Origin: Polytrichum commune
Taxonomy: Eukaryota > Streptophyta > Polytrichopsida > Polytrichales > Polytrichaceae
NCBI GenBank assembly: GCA_950295325.1
Contig: OX485805.1
Location: 55,390,758 to 55,454,757, forward strand
DNA length: 64,000 bases
Direction: 5' to 3'
The notes beneath the pieces were generated by a model. The model was not told the origin of the DNA and did not search any database. It was given only the letters and a program-made list of their open reading frames with translations. Positions within the stretch are counted from its first letter, which is position 1. Every line of letters starts with the position of its first letter. A program made the position numbers and the translations under genes. This document shows, in pieces, positions 22,522 through 32,630 of this stretch.

Positions 22522-24612
22522 TTAGAAGACGCTGACTGGCTTCAGGTAATTAGGGTTTGTGGTGTAAACATCGTCTTGGTACTCGCTCTCGTAGCGAGAC
22601 GGGTAGCTCTGGCTCGGCCGGTACTCATTGTACGAGTAGCGGTACTCGCCATCCCGCTCCTTGTAACCACCTTGGTGGTTACTCCTGCTATGTGCCGCCG
22701 GTTGGCTGTAGTAATCACGGCCATCTCGCACTTCTTGCACAATTCGCACATCTCGCAGACTCGCTGGCAATATATCCCGTGCATCATGAATCTCTCGCAC
22801 AAGCCGAACATCTCGGCCACCATCCCGAACACCTCGCACATCTCGGCTATCCCGTGCATCTTGCGCAAACCGCACGTCACGAACATCTCGAACATCTCGT
22901 AAGTTCCCACCGCGGACGTCAGATCGGACAAGGTCGCCGCGGTCGTTGTATAAGCTGCTCGGGCGTTGCTCGTAATAATCTCGGGTGTCTTTGTAAACTC
23001 CGTTGCTGCTGCTGCTGCTTGAGGAGTACAATTGATCCTTGGGGACAAACGTGGAGGCCGCACGCGTGTTGTAGCTGCTCGATTGGTTGTAGTCACGGTG
23101 CACCTGGGGGCTACTCGCGTACTCCGTGGGTGGGAGGTAGGACCCCCGGATTGTGTCGTAGTTGTTGCGGCTGTGGTTGTACTCGTTGTGCTTGTAGTTC
23201 GACTGCGATGAGGATTTCATCTGCATCATCTTGCTGTTCAAGGAGTCGCTGTGGCCATAGCCGCTGCTGCTTTTCGACTTGTACGCCTCGGTCGACAGAA
23301 GCTCGGCCTTCTTGTCAACTTTTTTTGCCTTCTTCACGACTTCGTGCGTGTTGGCGTACCCGTACACGGTCACCAGGGATCGCACCTGATCAGTGAACAC
23401 GTCTTGCACCCCTGCAACATCGAGAAAATCCGCTTAGAATAGCATCATCATTATAGCAGATTCATCAAGAGTAACTGTGACGCACTACTCTGCACAAAAA
23501 TTATCCTCAGGAAAATTTATGAATATTATGACAAGGTAGAGGCTGCAGTTAACCAAAAGGACACCAAAAGTTTGGCACCCTTGTTGATTGGTGGAGGCAG
23601 TGACTGTAAGTAGCAGGTTGTTTTTTCTTCTCAATTAGTCTTGTCCCAGTTTCTAAACCATTGTGTTCTCTTGTGTTATGGGTTCACCGGCTGCGAATTC
23701 TCTGCCTGCAACCATGAGCATTTACTAGACGCATCAGCAGAAGATTGAGCACGAGTTGGAAGATTTAGCGTGAGACGGATTCACTCACCACTGAGCTCTT
23801 TGATTTCTTCTTGGGCTTTTTCTTCGCATTTCGCGCAGCACATGGCCACCTTCAGATCAGTTCTCTGCAATCAAAGAAGAAACAAGCTCAGCCACAGGGA
23901 CAATGTTCCTTAACTTTTACTTGATCGCTCATTGTTGCTCCCCTACTAGGCCCTCTGAACCCCTCGCTACCACAACTCAAGCTTGCGTAGTATAATATGA
24001 AATGTCTGCAGTTTCAATAAATCAAGTAGAGGATCACTTACGGGTGCCTTCTTGTTTCCACCGCCACCGCCGCCGCCGCCGCCACCACTGCCGTATTTGT
24101 AACTGGGAGCGGAGTCACGCCCCATATACTGTGGCTCCATCTGCCTGGAAGCAAACTGCGTAACACACAAATCATCACCACCACTTAGCCCTTCCCCCAC
24201 ACCATGCACCATGGATTACACTGGCAATTCATCACAAAACTAACACCACCTACCCAATGTAAAACTAGCTCCAAATCTACCCAAACACCACACAACCACC
24301 CTGAGCTAGCTCCAAATCTTCCCAAACACCAACCAACCAATCTAAGCTCCTCGTGTCAGCTCAAAATTAAATCCTCCCAAAACACTAACCAACCAACCAA
24401 CCAACTATAAACCAAAATCTACTCATGACAGCTCCAAACCCAAATCTTCCTAGAACGCCGAACTACCCATGTAAAGAGACTACTCATCTCCGAATATTCC
24501 CAGGAGCGCCCAATGTAATTAAACTCGCTCCAGTGATACCAAACTCCATCAAATCTGAACAACTACCAATGCAGTTAAATGCATAAACTCTCCTCACCTG
24601 AGTATACTCCAT
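22522..24612 (-). CDS. HMA-domain metal-binding protein with Arg-Asp repeat tail (4 exons)
   Basis: Predicted 364-residue protein in four coding exons: 24598-24612, 24042-24155, 23789-23864 and 22522-23411 (1095 nt with TAA). All three introns (442, 177 and 377 bp) are GT-AG with donors GTGAGG, GTAAGT and GTGAGT, and the frame stays open across every junction. Residues 1-43 are short and polar with ten glycines at 34-43 region's start (about 29-38). Residues about 46-107 fit the heavy-metal-associated ferredoxin-like fold. M51-C52-C53-A54-K55-C56 is the MxCxxC metal site, and 'VTVYGYANTHEVVKKAKK' is the typical final strand and helix of plant HPP/HIPP proteins. The tail is rich in Ser, Tyr, Asn and Gln with a poly-Ser run. 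About residues 238-302 hold some eleven Arg-Asp pairs. The protein ends in PVSVF, so there is no CaaX prenylation box: HPP-like rather than HIPP. Family members bind or buffer metals such as Cu, Zn or Cd; the role of this tail is unknown. Confidence 0.9.
22557..23396 (-). other. Low-complexity tail encoded in exon 4
   Basis: Codon-level repeats make the tail. An imperfect 9-12-base unit centred on CGAGATGTTCG (plus-strand 'cgaacatctcg') recurs across about 22710-22910 and encodes the Arg-Asp-Val-Arg pattern. Five AGC codons at about 23002-23017 encode part of the serine run. The long plus-strand ORF over the same bases is a shadow. Confidence 0.7.
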
Positions 24613-24669
24613 CGCTGCAGATTATCCACTCAACCAAGTAGGAAAGCTTCTACAGAACCCCGAAAACAC

Positions 24670-24717
24670 TCAGAAATCGAGCTTTGGATTGTTGAGCGAG
24701 CAAGCAAGCAGGCTCAT
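24670..24717 (-). promoter_or_regulatory. Upstream ORF in the HMA gene leader
   Basis: A complete 15-codon reading frame (MSLLACSLNNPKLDF, stop TGA) lies 58 to 105 bases upstream of the main start, within the inferred 5' untranslated region. It does not overlap the main ATG. If translated it could lower or condition translation of the metal-binding protein. Its presence in the mRNA depends on the inferred transcription start. Confidence 0.45.
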
Positions 24718-24939
24718 CACCGATCTTCTTCTTCACACCGAAACAGGCTAGGGCCAGGAAACCAGGAGCACCCACTAGATTCGAAGAGTTCAAGAAGAAT
24801 TCTTGAGAATTGGTGGCCGTCTACTGCAGATCAAGAGAGTGAAGAATTGCGAGATTTGACAAGTTTTGGTAGAGATTGCAGTGCGAGAGAAGTTGGGAAG
24901 GCGGATTGAGATGCCAGACAGGGAACAAGAACGTTGCTT

Positions 24940-24945
24940 CTTATA
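24940..24945 (-). promoter_or_regulatory. Candidate TATA box of the HMA gene
   Basis: Read on the minus strand the sequence is GGGGTATAAGAAGC. It lies about 330 bp upstream of the ATG, which predicts a start of transcription near 24910 and a leader of about 300 nt. The leader is rich in CT tracts, as is common for plant 5' untranslated regions. The main ATG has a good context (GCAGCGATGG). Confidence 0.5.
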
Positions 24946-24949
24946 CCCC

Positions 24950-25310
24950 GGCCAAGAAACTCTTTTTTTATTTCGGGCACTGGCTGCCCGTGCCCGGAGC
25001 CCCGGCCTCCGGACCAGAATACGGTACTGTATAGTATTGTCCGAGTATATATACGGTTCATTGTACATGTGTATGTATATTCTCATGTATGTGGGTGTGA
25101 TTTTAGTCTTTGGTGTGGGCTTTAAACTGCTACTTGGAATGTCCGTATTATTCCAGCAGCAGCGTCGCCGCTACTGTCCATGAAATCGTAAGAATCTCGG
25201 ATACGTTTTAAAATGGGTGGGTGATGATGGGTATATTCTTATATAATTATATAGATAGATTACTATATGGGTGTGTCACGTGTGGTGTTGGAATATTGCT
25301 TACTTATTGG
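24950..25310. other. Upstream region of the HMA gene
   Basis: A GC-rich patch at about 24980-25015 ('cccgtgcccggagccccgg') is followed by AT-rich sequence. Likely proximal promoter of the minus-strand gene; no specific metal-response element was identified with confidence. Confidence 0.35.
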
Positions 25311-25318
25311 CTCATATG

Positions 25319-26502
25319 CAGGGGTGTTTTTTCACAAGGTCCCTAACATGTCTAGGGACATGTTCATAAAAAAAAAACATTTCCAGTGGACGGGTTCTTA
25401 GAAAATGAACCGGTTTTGGGACGTGTCAAATTCACTTTGGACGGGTTCTAAAAATAACATTATTTAAATTTAAAAAATGGTACAAATATCAATTACGTTA
25501 TGTCATATATGACATGTGAATATAAGCATAATGCAATCAAACCACTTATACCCAATCAAACTATCAATCTTGAAGTGCTTGATTCACGTGCATACATTAA
25601 TTCATCAACCACAAAATTTAGAACCTTTTTAACATAATGTCAAAGATTACAATTGAAGGTAAACTTAGTAATTGAATAAGAATTAGTATATATAAACATG
25701 TTTAAAAGTTTAAAAATAAAGAGCTACTTACCCTTCAAAGAAGTGGATGAATTCTCCTTTCTTCATGTTTCATGTTTAACTCGAATTGACAGAAATTTCA
25801 TGCACAACCCTTGAATCTGCACTCAACCCACAACAAAAGAGAGGAATAAGACTCTCAAGATTTAGGATGCTAATGAATCGAACATATGCAACTGAAAGCT
25901 AAAGCAACTGAGAGACCGGTGAGAGATAACTTGATTGCAGTCGTCAAATGAACCGGTTGAGTTTGAGAAAACACTTGTTGAAGTTCAAGATTGCAGGAGA
26001 AGATTGTTCCAGCGGCACTCTTCAACTTCTTGAATTCGAGTTAGTTTCAAATGAACCGGTTGAGTTTGAGAAAACGTACACCTATTGAAGTTCAAGATTG
26101 CAGGAGGAGATTGTTCCAACGGCACTCTCCAACTTCTTGAATTCGAGTTAGTTTCAAATGAACCGGTTGAGTTTGAGTGACTGAGTCTAGTTCAGTTTCT
26201 CTGAACTGGTCTATGGACAAACAAACAAAATGGGACAGTGGCAGGCTGGCAAATTGATAACTATAATAGAAAAGCATAAATGAACGAAGATAGTAAGATA
26301 CTATTGTTTCCAAGTGGCAAGTGCACCAATCACATGCCAACATCTTTCGGGTTATCTTTATCGATTTGTTTTTTCCTTTAACCTTTTCATGGACGGGTTG
26401 GTTTAGAAATTACCGGTTTTGGGACGGGTTGCAATTTTTTTGCCTTTCAATTCGAGGTTTTGGGACGTGGACGGGTAAAAACTTTGTGAAAAAACAACCC
26501 TG
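25319..26502. mobile_element. Non-autonomous hAT element, 1184 bp
   Basis: Terminal inverted repeats of about 22 bp: left CAGGGGTGTTTTTTCACAAG..., right the complement of CAGGGTTGTTTTTTCACAAA.... The CAGGG start is typical of Ac-like hAT ends, and the 8-bp duplication is perfect. Inside each end is a direct subterminal motif, 'ggacgggtt' followed by 'accggttttgggacg' (25389-25423 and 26392-26429). The interior has no transposase ORF but includes 2.5 copies of a ~105-bp module also found in the small CAGTG-family MITEs. It sits about 400 bp upstream of the inferred start of the HMA gene. Confidence 0.93.
25944..26200 (+). repeat. Tandem ~105-bp module inside the hAT element
   Basis: Units begin 'tcaaatgaaccggttgag' at 25944, 26047 and 26154 (periods 103 and 107); the third is partial. 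Each full unit continues 'ttgaagttcaagattgcagg', 'gattgttcca.cggcactct' and 'aacttcttgaattcgagtta'. The first half corresponds to the duplicated module of the MITE at 11934-12243. Confidence 0.85.
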
Positions 26503-26510
26503 CTCATATG

Positions 26511-26745
26511 GACACGTCTCGTTGGATTTTGAGGCGGTGTGTGTTTGCAACGTTTTTGGGTTAGGTGTATTTAGTAGATCCTTGGCGTGGCGATTAGTGC
26601 GTGGGAAGATGATGTGAATCTAGATGGTTTAAGTTTTCTCTTATTTCCGGGTGTCAATTCCCGTTGACCAAAGTCGTTGACCAAAGGCGTTCAAGTTCTA
26701 TTAAGGTATGTGGGTCTTGAATGGGCATTTTTCTCTCGACTAGCT
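26511..26745. other. Intergenic, nothing recognised
   Basis: Short spacer between the hAT element and the next dispersed repeat. Confidence 0.4.
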
Positions 26746-26749
26746 AGCC

Positions 26750-27090
26750 CACTGTTCCTAGAATATGAAACTTGCAATTAGTATGAGATGGTTACCAAGT
26801 CCAAATTGAGGATGTAGCCATTTTCCTCATGATTATTGTAGCTGGCATGAATATCTTAGTCACTGTCAAAGCAAAGCTTTTCGTGGTCATTAAATGGTCA
26901 TTTAGACTCCCCCCCCAATCATGTCAAATGTTGAGTCTAGAATGGTTATCGTTTTTTTTAGTATGCAGTCCAATCTTTTTTAAATGCATGTGTCTTTTTG
27001 GTGTCCGCTCTTGGAGCCACATTAACCACAAACCACTCATATAGGTGTTTGATTAAGATAAGTAACCAAATTCGGCACGTCTACCTTAGA
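26750..27090 (+). repeat. Dispersed repeat family C, diverged copy
   Basis: Matches 19660-19990 and the core of the other C copies: 'gtagccattttcctcatgatt', 'gcagtccaat', 'gcatgtgtctttttggtgtc', 'ctcttggagccacatta' and 'gattaagataagtaaccaaat'. Confidence 0.6.
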
Positions 27091-27404
27091 GGTGGCATTG
27101 TGTCAATTTGAGAGGGAATTGGCTTAAATCATCAGTTTAAGCTACATAAATCTCAACTTATCAAGATCAGATGAATATACTGTCTAGAACACTTGATGAA
27201 TTTAGAGGCAAAACGTTGGGTCTTCATGACCGATAGTGAATCAACGCTCAACATATCCAATGGATGCCTATCATCCAACTTTGAGGGATGGCCTTTGGAG
27301 GTTGTCACGAAAGCCCCGGCGGCACTTGCTTCAACAACAACTTCGGTTGCTTGGGACTATGAAAGATTCACGGTGGCTCAATGGAACAAGAAACATCAAA
27401 ATCT

Positions 27405-27840
27405 GCACCAAGCATGGGTCAAGGTGCTTTGGGGCAACTCAAAGTGAGAATTTCGATTCGAATTTGTGGTCAAAGTGGTCAAGCTATGTATACACACCAC
27501 AAATTATGATGTATTGGGAACTCGAGGTGAAGTTAGTTGAATGTAGTAGTGTGCCACCCAAGAAGTTGTTTTTAGTACCCTAAAAAGAGAGCATATTGCA
27601 CCTTCTTTCTATGGTCGAGCAATCATCAAATGTGAGATACTTCCATTGGTGTTTTGGGGCAACTCAAAGTGGGAATTTTAATTCCCCAAGGTCAAAGTGG
27701 TCAAGTTATGTACGCACACCACATTTGATGTATCAGGAACTCAAGGTGAAGTTAGTTCAATGGAAGTGTGCCACCCAAAAAGTTAGAAAGAAGACCCCCT
27801 TGCACCTTCTTTCTATGGTCGGGCAATCATCAATGGGTGA
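27405..27840 (+). repeat. Direct tandem duplication, ~227-bp period
   Basis: Two copies, about 27415-27640 and 27642-27840. Both contain 'tttggggcaactcaaagtg', 'ggtcaaagtggtcaag', 'cacaccaca', 'gaactc.aggtgaagttagtt', 'gtgtgccaccca' and 'caccttctttctatggtcg'. The copies differ by small deletions, and the three ORFs across them lie in different frames. This argues against a coding repeat. Confidence 0.8.
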
Positions 27841-28738
27841 ATGAAAGCAAGGGCCCAACACGAATTATTATAAAACCTCGCGCCAAAAGTGGCCACTCGG
27901 AGCGCTCGCCATCCAACCTACTCCCATAATATACCTCACTCGCCCTTGTGTCGCGTGTGTGATAATTTTGAGTTCAAGCATTGAAAATCAGGTAGGAGAA
28001 AGAAAAAGAAAAAAGAAGAGAAGAGGAAAATTCACTCTTTACACCCAAAGGCTATAAATATGTCTTTTGGTTGGGTTCTTTGCAAAACTACAAAAGAATG
28101 CGAAAGTACTACAAGGCACATGATTTGATGTGGAGAGCACTTTGAATTATTATGTCAATGACTTCGAAAGGTTTGTGGGTATGATGACAACTTAGTACCA
28201 CATTGAAATGAACAATTAGTGCAGGGGATTACAATGTTCTCAAAGAGTGGGCACAATCGTATTGAACTAAGTAGGGTCCCAGATAACACATCTGCTACCA
28301 ACATATGAGTCCTAGGCCACTAACTTGCATCACTAAAATATATATGCAAATTTATCCTTGTCGTAGATTTTAAAGTATTCTAATGAAACGTGTCAAATAC
28401 CCAAGACTCATATGATTGTGGTCATTGCACCTTCCACAATGTATGCTTTGAAAATAATAATAATTTGTAAGAGGAGCTTTTGCATTGCCGTAAACAAAAT
28501 GTCTTATTTAAGCTATTCTCCAACCCACGCAATTTTCCTATGCATAACCCAATTACACATTTTGACACCACAATTAGTATATGAAAAGGCAATGGAACCT
28601 CCATCCACAAATAGTCTATACCTTAAATCAATCATAGTTTTGGAATGAATGGAGGTCTAGCGTGCAAAAAATGACCAAAAAACCAGCAAAAGGGGGGTCC
28701 AAGTCGCATGGTCTGATGGAAATGGAATGATCTTGTTT
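27841..28738. other. Intergenic, no gene recognised
   Basis: AT-rich, short ORFs only. A purine-rich GAAA/AAGA tract lies at about 27990-28030. Confidence 0.45.
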
Positions 28739-28946
28739 CAGTGTCCGGGGAGATTTTTGGGCATAATCGGTTGAGATCCAAGTGTTTCCAAGTCCAACTG
28801 GTTATCTGTCAACGTCTTGTGGTTTTCGTTCTCTTAATTTGAAGTATGTTCTCTAGACTCCCCTGAAATGATGATAATTTTCCTGAAGTCTTCAACATCG
28901 ACCTGTTCATCTGTAACTAGCACTCAGTTCTCCGCGTTCAACATTG
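28739..28946 (+). mobile_element. hAT-type MITE, CAGTG family, decayed copy
   Basis: Starts CAGTGTCCGGGGAGATTTTT and keeps 'gggcataatcggttgagatc', 'ttccaagtccaactggtta', 'cctgaagtcttcaac' and 'cctgttcatctgtaactagc'. The 3' terminal repeat is damaged (TTCTCCGCGTTCAACATTG) and the flanking octamers do not match, so this is an old insertion. Confidence 0.8.
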
Positions 28947-29072
28947 GAGCAGATTGAAAATTCAATTTCTAGGTGGAAAACAATGATATAATAGGAATGA
29001 TAAAGTTGGGTGATGGTGGTGATTCATTTATCATACCATAAATTTTGATGGATGGATAGACCAAATTTGCCC

Positions 29073-29356
29073 CCAACTTGAGAGAGAGAGAGAGAGAAAG
29101 GAAATTACCGTATACGAGGGTATTTCTCATTCATATGACAGAAAGACGTGATCTCTCATAAGTTTGTTGTCAATTCATCTCAAATGATTTCGAGTAGACT
29201 AATTCAAGGGGTTTTTAAACCTAATTTTGGTGTCAAATCACTTGAAGAAAGTAACCTTTGGGTTGCATACTATTTCAAGGCTTTCAAATTGGATGAATGA
29301 GAGGTACGCTCGTACATATACGATAGTTCCCTCCCTCTCTCTCTCTCCCAACTTGA
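29073..29356. repeat. Perfect 9-bp target duplications
   Basis: CCAACTTGA at 29073-29081 and 29348-29356 flank the element at 29082-29347. Nine bases is the length typical of Mutator-like (MULE) transposition. Confidence 0.88.
29082..29347. mobile_element. Mutator-like MITE, family D, copy 1
   Basis: 266 bp. The long terminal inverted repeats start GAGAGAGAG on both strands and continue through 'ggaa.ttaccgtatacgag' and 'tctcattcat'. Between them lies a conserved core with 'attcatctcaaatgattt' and 'ttttggtgtcaaatcacttg'. It is non-coding. Start base, long arms and the 9-bp duplication fit a MULE-derived MITE. Confidence 0.88.
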
Positions 29357-30530
29357 CCCAAAGGGCCACCGTAACGAGCGATATTTTCACATCCATCAAA
29401 ACATGTCCCCCCCCCCCCCCCCCCCTTCGGTCTTGCAAAGTCACACACTTGCAACACAAATGATGAAGTCCCTCGGTTATAGAGAAGAAGTACAAACTGA
29501 CTACCTAGTACCTAAGTTAGTATGAGCATGAATTTTCAACCAACAATTTTCATCCCTTCAAGCCACCACCCCGTCGTGGTTTCTTTTTGCAATTGAATTT
29601 CTTCAACTCGTACCAAACTATGTCATGCTAATTGGAGTGGCTTCCATGATTTTGTCTTGTAGGAGCAAGTGCTCCATGCCACCTTTTTACGGCTGCAAAC
29701 TACTCTAAACATCTAAAGGAGTGTGACATCCAATTTTACGTGCCATACAAATAAGAGTGGCTTCCCATGGCATGGCTTGTGGCAACACATGTCTCATTTT
29801 ACGATTGCCAACGATGTTAAGCATCAAATTTAATATGGCATTGAAACCCCATGAAAACTAAAAAAGCCCATGATCTTCATGTGATACTCATCAATGTTCT
29901 CTTTTAAGAAGACATGAATCACATGAGAAACCACATGTCATAAATTGTGTGATTAGCTAGCGACCAATGGTCAATGAACATGTACAAAAGAACATAAACC
30001 CTAAAAAATTAAAAAAAACGGTTTCGAGCAATGCCCCACCCGACCAATTTCACCTTAAAAGCTTCCCTAAAGCAATAGTGTACGCACTAACAAATAGTGA
30101 AAGGGCAACATGGGTCCATTGAAAGCAACACATGTATAATAGTTAGAGGATTGTGTGCGGAGCGCCTTGTGAGATATTTTGTGCACTTTTGAGGTGGACA
30201 AAGCACCCTCAAAACGTGTGAAGACTTAAGCAGTAAACCACATATGTTGCTAATCAACAGTGAAAAGGCTTATAATGTTTCGTCATTCAAACCCCAAAAA
30301 ACCATGTTTAAACGGCTACTACAACGTAGTCACACTCGAGCGCCGCTCACTTGAGCAGTTGAATGACTGTGGGTCGTAGATATTTTGTGAACTTTTCAAA
30401 GGGACTTGCCGTAAGATTGGGAGGAAATATTCCCCCCAACACACACACACACACACAATGCACATCACCCTTTTTCGAGCCCTACGTTGTCGCTTTTGCA
30501 GTCTCCAATGCTTCCCATTGCATGGGAAAC
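29348..30530. other. Intergenic, no gene recognised
   Basis: Contains a C19 run (29407-29425) and an AC microsatellite (about 30441-30456). A stretch at about 29630-29830 weakly resembles array family E ('cttgtag', 'gcaagtg', 'atgccac'). Confidence 0.45.
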
Positions 30531-30532
30531 TA

Positions 30533-30747
30533 CACTCATTGATTATCCCAATTATTGCGTGTTACTATTCGGAGTTTAACCACTCGACGAGAATGCAATA
30601 TTTTAACAAGCAAAGTCATTTATGTTCTATACTATCCGACCAATTTATTGAGCTTTTATTAGTAAAAGTTGATCTTTTGAGTACGACATTATTGCATTGC
30701 GTATCTCTGAATAGCAACACGCACTAATTGGGATAATCAATGTAGTG
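30533..30747. mobile_element. Foldback MITE, 215 bp
   Basis: Inverted arms at 30533-30574 and 30705-30747 share 'cattgattatcccaatta', 'gcgtgtt' and 'ctattc'. An inner pair ('gaatgcaata' and 'tattgcatt') extends the stem. The outermost bases read CACT on both strands. No clear target duplication was found, so the superfamily is open. An 89-codon ORF across it is incidental. Confidence 0.8.
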
Positions 30748-32399
30748 ATGTAGTAGTACTTAACCATGGTGATGATATAATATTTGTTCAATGTTTTTTT
30801 ACTTTTCACTCAATTATAGTTTTATCACTTTAATGTTTTATCACTTTTCACTCATGCTCTCAATAGTTTTAGTTCAGTGTCTCAAATAGATTTTATATGG
30901 GATAAACTTGTTCATCAAAGACATTTTTTAATGGGTTCAATACATAGAGTTGAATAGAGATAGGGGTTCACATACATGACTTAGGGTGTCCTTGAGTGGA
31001 AATACTTACAAAATAAATCCGATCATCCAACGTCATATATTACGATAAAATTTTCATTGCCTTCTTGCAATGTAATTTACCATATAGAGTTGCAAGCTTA
31101 TAAATCACAAAACATGATTATTAAAAATCGGTAGGGACTCGTAGATATGTTGTAGATAGGTCGGCCAATGGACCCCATTATATCTTTGTACCTTTAAGCA
31201 ACACATGAAAACTATGCAAGATGTTTCCCACATGTCAATGAATCTCAATCTTGTGTGCTCTCGAGAAGCTGCACCGGCACCGGCACCGGCACCGGAATCC
31301 CGAGTGTTGGTGTTTGAGCCATTCTTTGATTTCACTTAACATTTGCCAAAAGCCGGATGCTATGTCACGACACAAATCACCGCTTCACATGATAACATAT
31401 TGGTTGTGGCAAGATGCATGTTGTAAAATGTCGTGGTATTCTAATCGTGCTTGAAGAGAAGACATGAGTAGGGGTCGTAGAGTCATAGAATGTTCACCCA
31501 AATTGGGAATTGGGTTCATATTTTAACCCTTAAAAATGCTCATGCAACCCGAAATGGGTCGTCACTTGATATTCTAATGGGTTTGCAACCTACAAGGTGG
31601 AAATCTACCTGTATGGAAGGTATCTACTGGTGTAGGGTAGTGCCCACTACCATGTGAGTCAAAATAGCATAGAAAAACTTCAAACTCCAAGCATATAGAG
31701 TTTTTTGTTAGGTTGGCATTGCTTGTTTTGGAAGGCAGTTCCAAGTGTTGCCCAAATGTAGGACCCAAATTTAGAAGCCAATAACTTTGTCATATAATGT
31801 CCAATTTGGGTGGGGTTTTTTCCGCCTTAAGACAAGGTGACAGTTGTGCATAACTTCACTAGATGGATTTGGAAAGAAAAAACATTAGTGCACGTGTTGC
31901 TTGCTTCATGAAACAGGATCTCTCCCAAAATGACCTCATGTGGCCCCTCCAACTTTGAGGGTGACTGACTTCAACTAAATTTGCTCACAAAAACCAGTTT
32001 TTTTTGGAGTAGCTCGTTTGTCATCCACATACCATATTACAGTACAATTGCCAACTTTCTAATTGTGTTATGACCAAAATGGTCATGAAACAAAAAAAAA
32101 TCACAGTTTTCTCTAGTTGCCCCCCGGATGAAGGCCATGTTCGTATGTTAGGTTGACCTCACAAATGTGGTCCAATTGAGTTCAAATTTTCATAGCAAGA
32201 ATACATGGTAGTCTAGTTCACATCCATACAGTTTGATATCAAGAAAAATATAGTGTATTTTTGCTACATAACATAAATTTTCAATTGGAAATGCTTAAAA
32301 ATGAAATGTGGAGGCTTGAGTGTCTAAGGGTTAATCAAGGTCTTCGACCCATCTTATAGGATCAAGTTAAATTGGAAAAATAATTTTAGATTCTACAAA
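30748..32399. other. Intergenic, no gene recognised
   Basis: AT-rich. Contains a four-unit CACCGG minisatellite at 31272-31295, the only GC-rich tandem motif of its kind here. No gene evidence. Confidence 0.45.
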
Positions 32400-32630
32400 G
32401 AACTACTCTAAATATGATATTTAGTGTCACCTACTATTTGGATTTACATAGTCCTATGTCTTTTAACTATTGATGTAATTGTTTTTACCAAGTAAGGTTG
32501 TTAATGTTCTATAGTGTCCAAACAACCAATTTAACATTTGTTCATAAAATATGAGATATACAATAATATATATAGCATTGTGTAATATCAAATAGTCAAT
32601 GACACTAAATATCATATTTATTGTAGTTTC
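32400..32630. mobile_element. Foldback MITE family F, full copy
   Basis: 231 bp. Terminal inverted repeats of about 50 bp share 'aactac', 'taaatatgatatttagtgtc' and 'gactatttg' (or 'ctactatttgg'). A truncated inverted copy is at 11745-11925. No target duplication is clear. The ends begin GAACTAC and GAAACTAC. Confidence 0.8.

Larger units (their letters stand above)
25311..26510. repeat. Perfect 8-bp target duplications of the 1.18-kb hAT element
   Basis: CTCATATG at 25311-25318 and at 26503-26510. They are identical and immediately flank the terminal inverted repeats, so they mark a precise and fairly recent hAT-type insertion. Confidence 0.95.

Noticed and set aside
22542-23096. 184-codon minus-strand ORF in another frame
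   Set aside because: Overlaps exon 4 out of frame; threonine- and arginine-rich low complexity typical of a frame shadow.
22557-23396. 279-codon ORF on the plus strand
   Set aside because: It is the antisense shadow of exon 4 of the HMA gene; its Cys/Ser/Gly-rich residues come from the repeated codons on the other strand.
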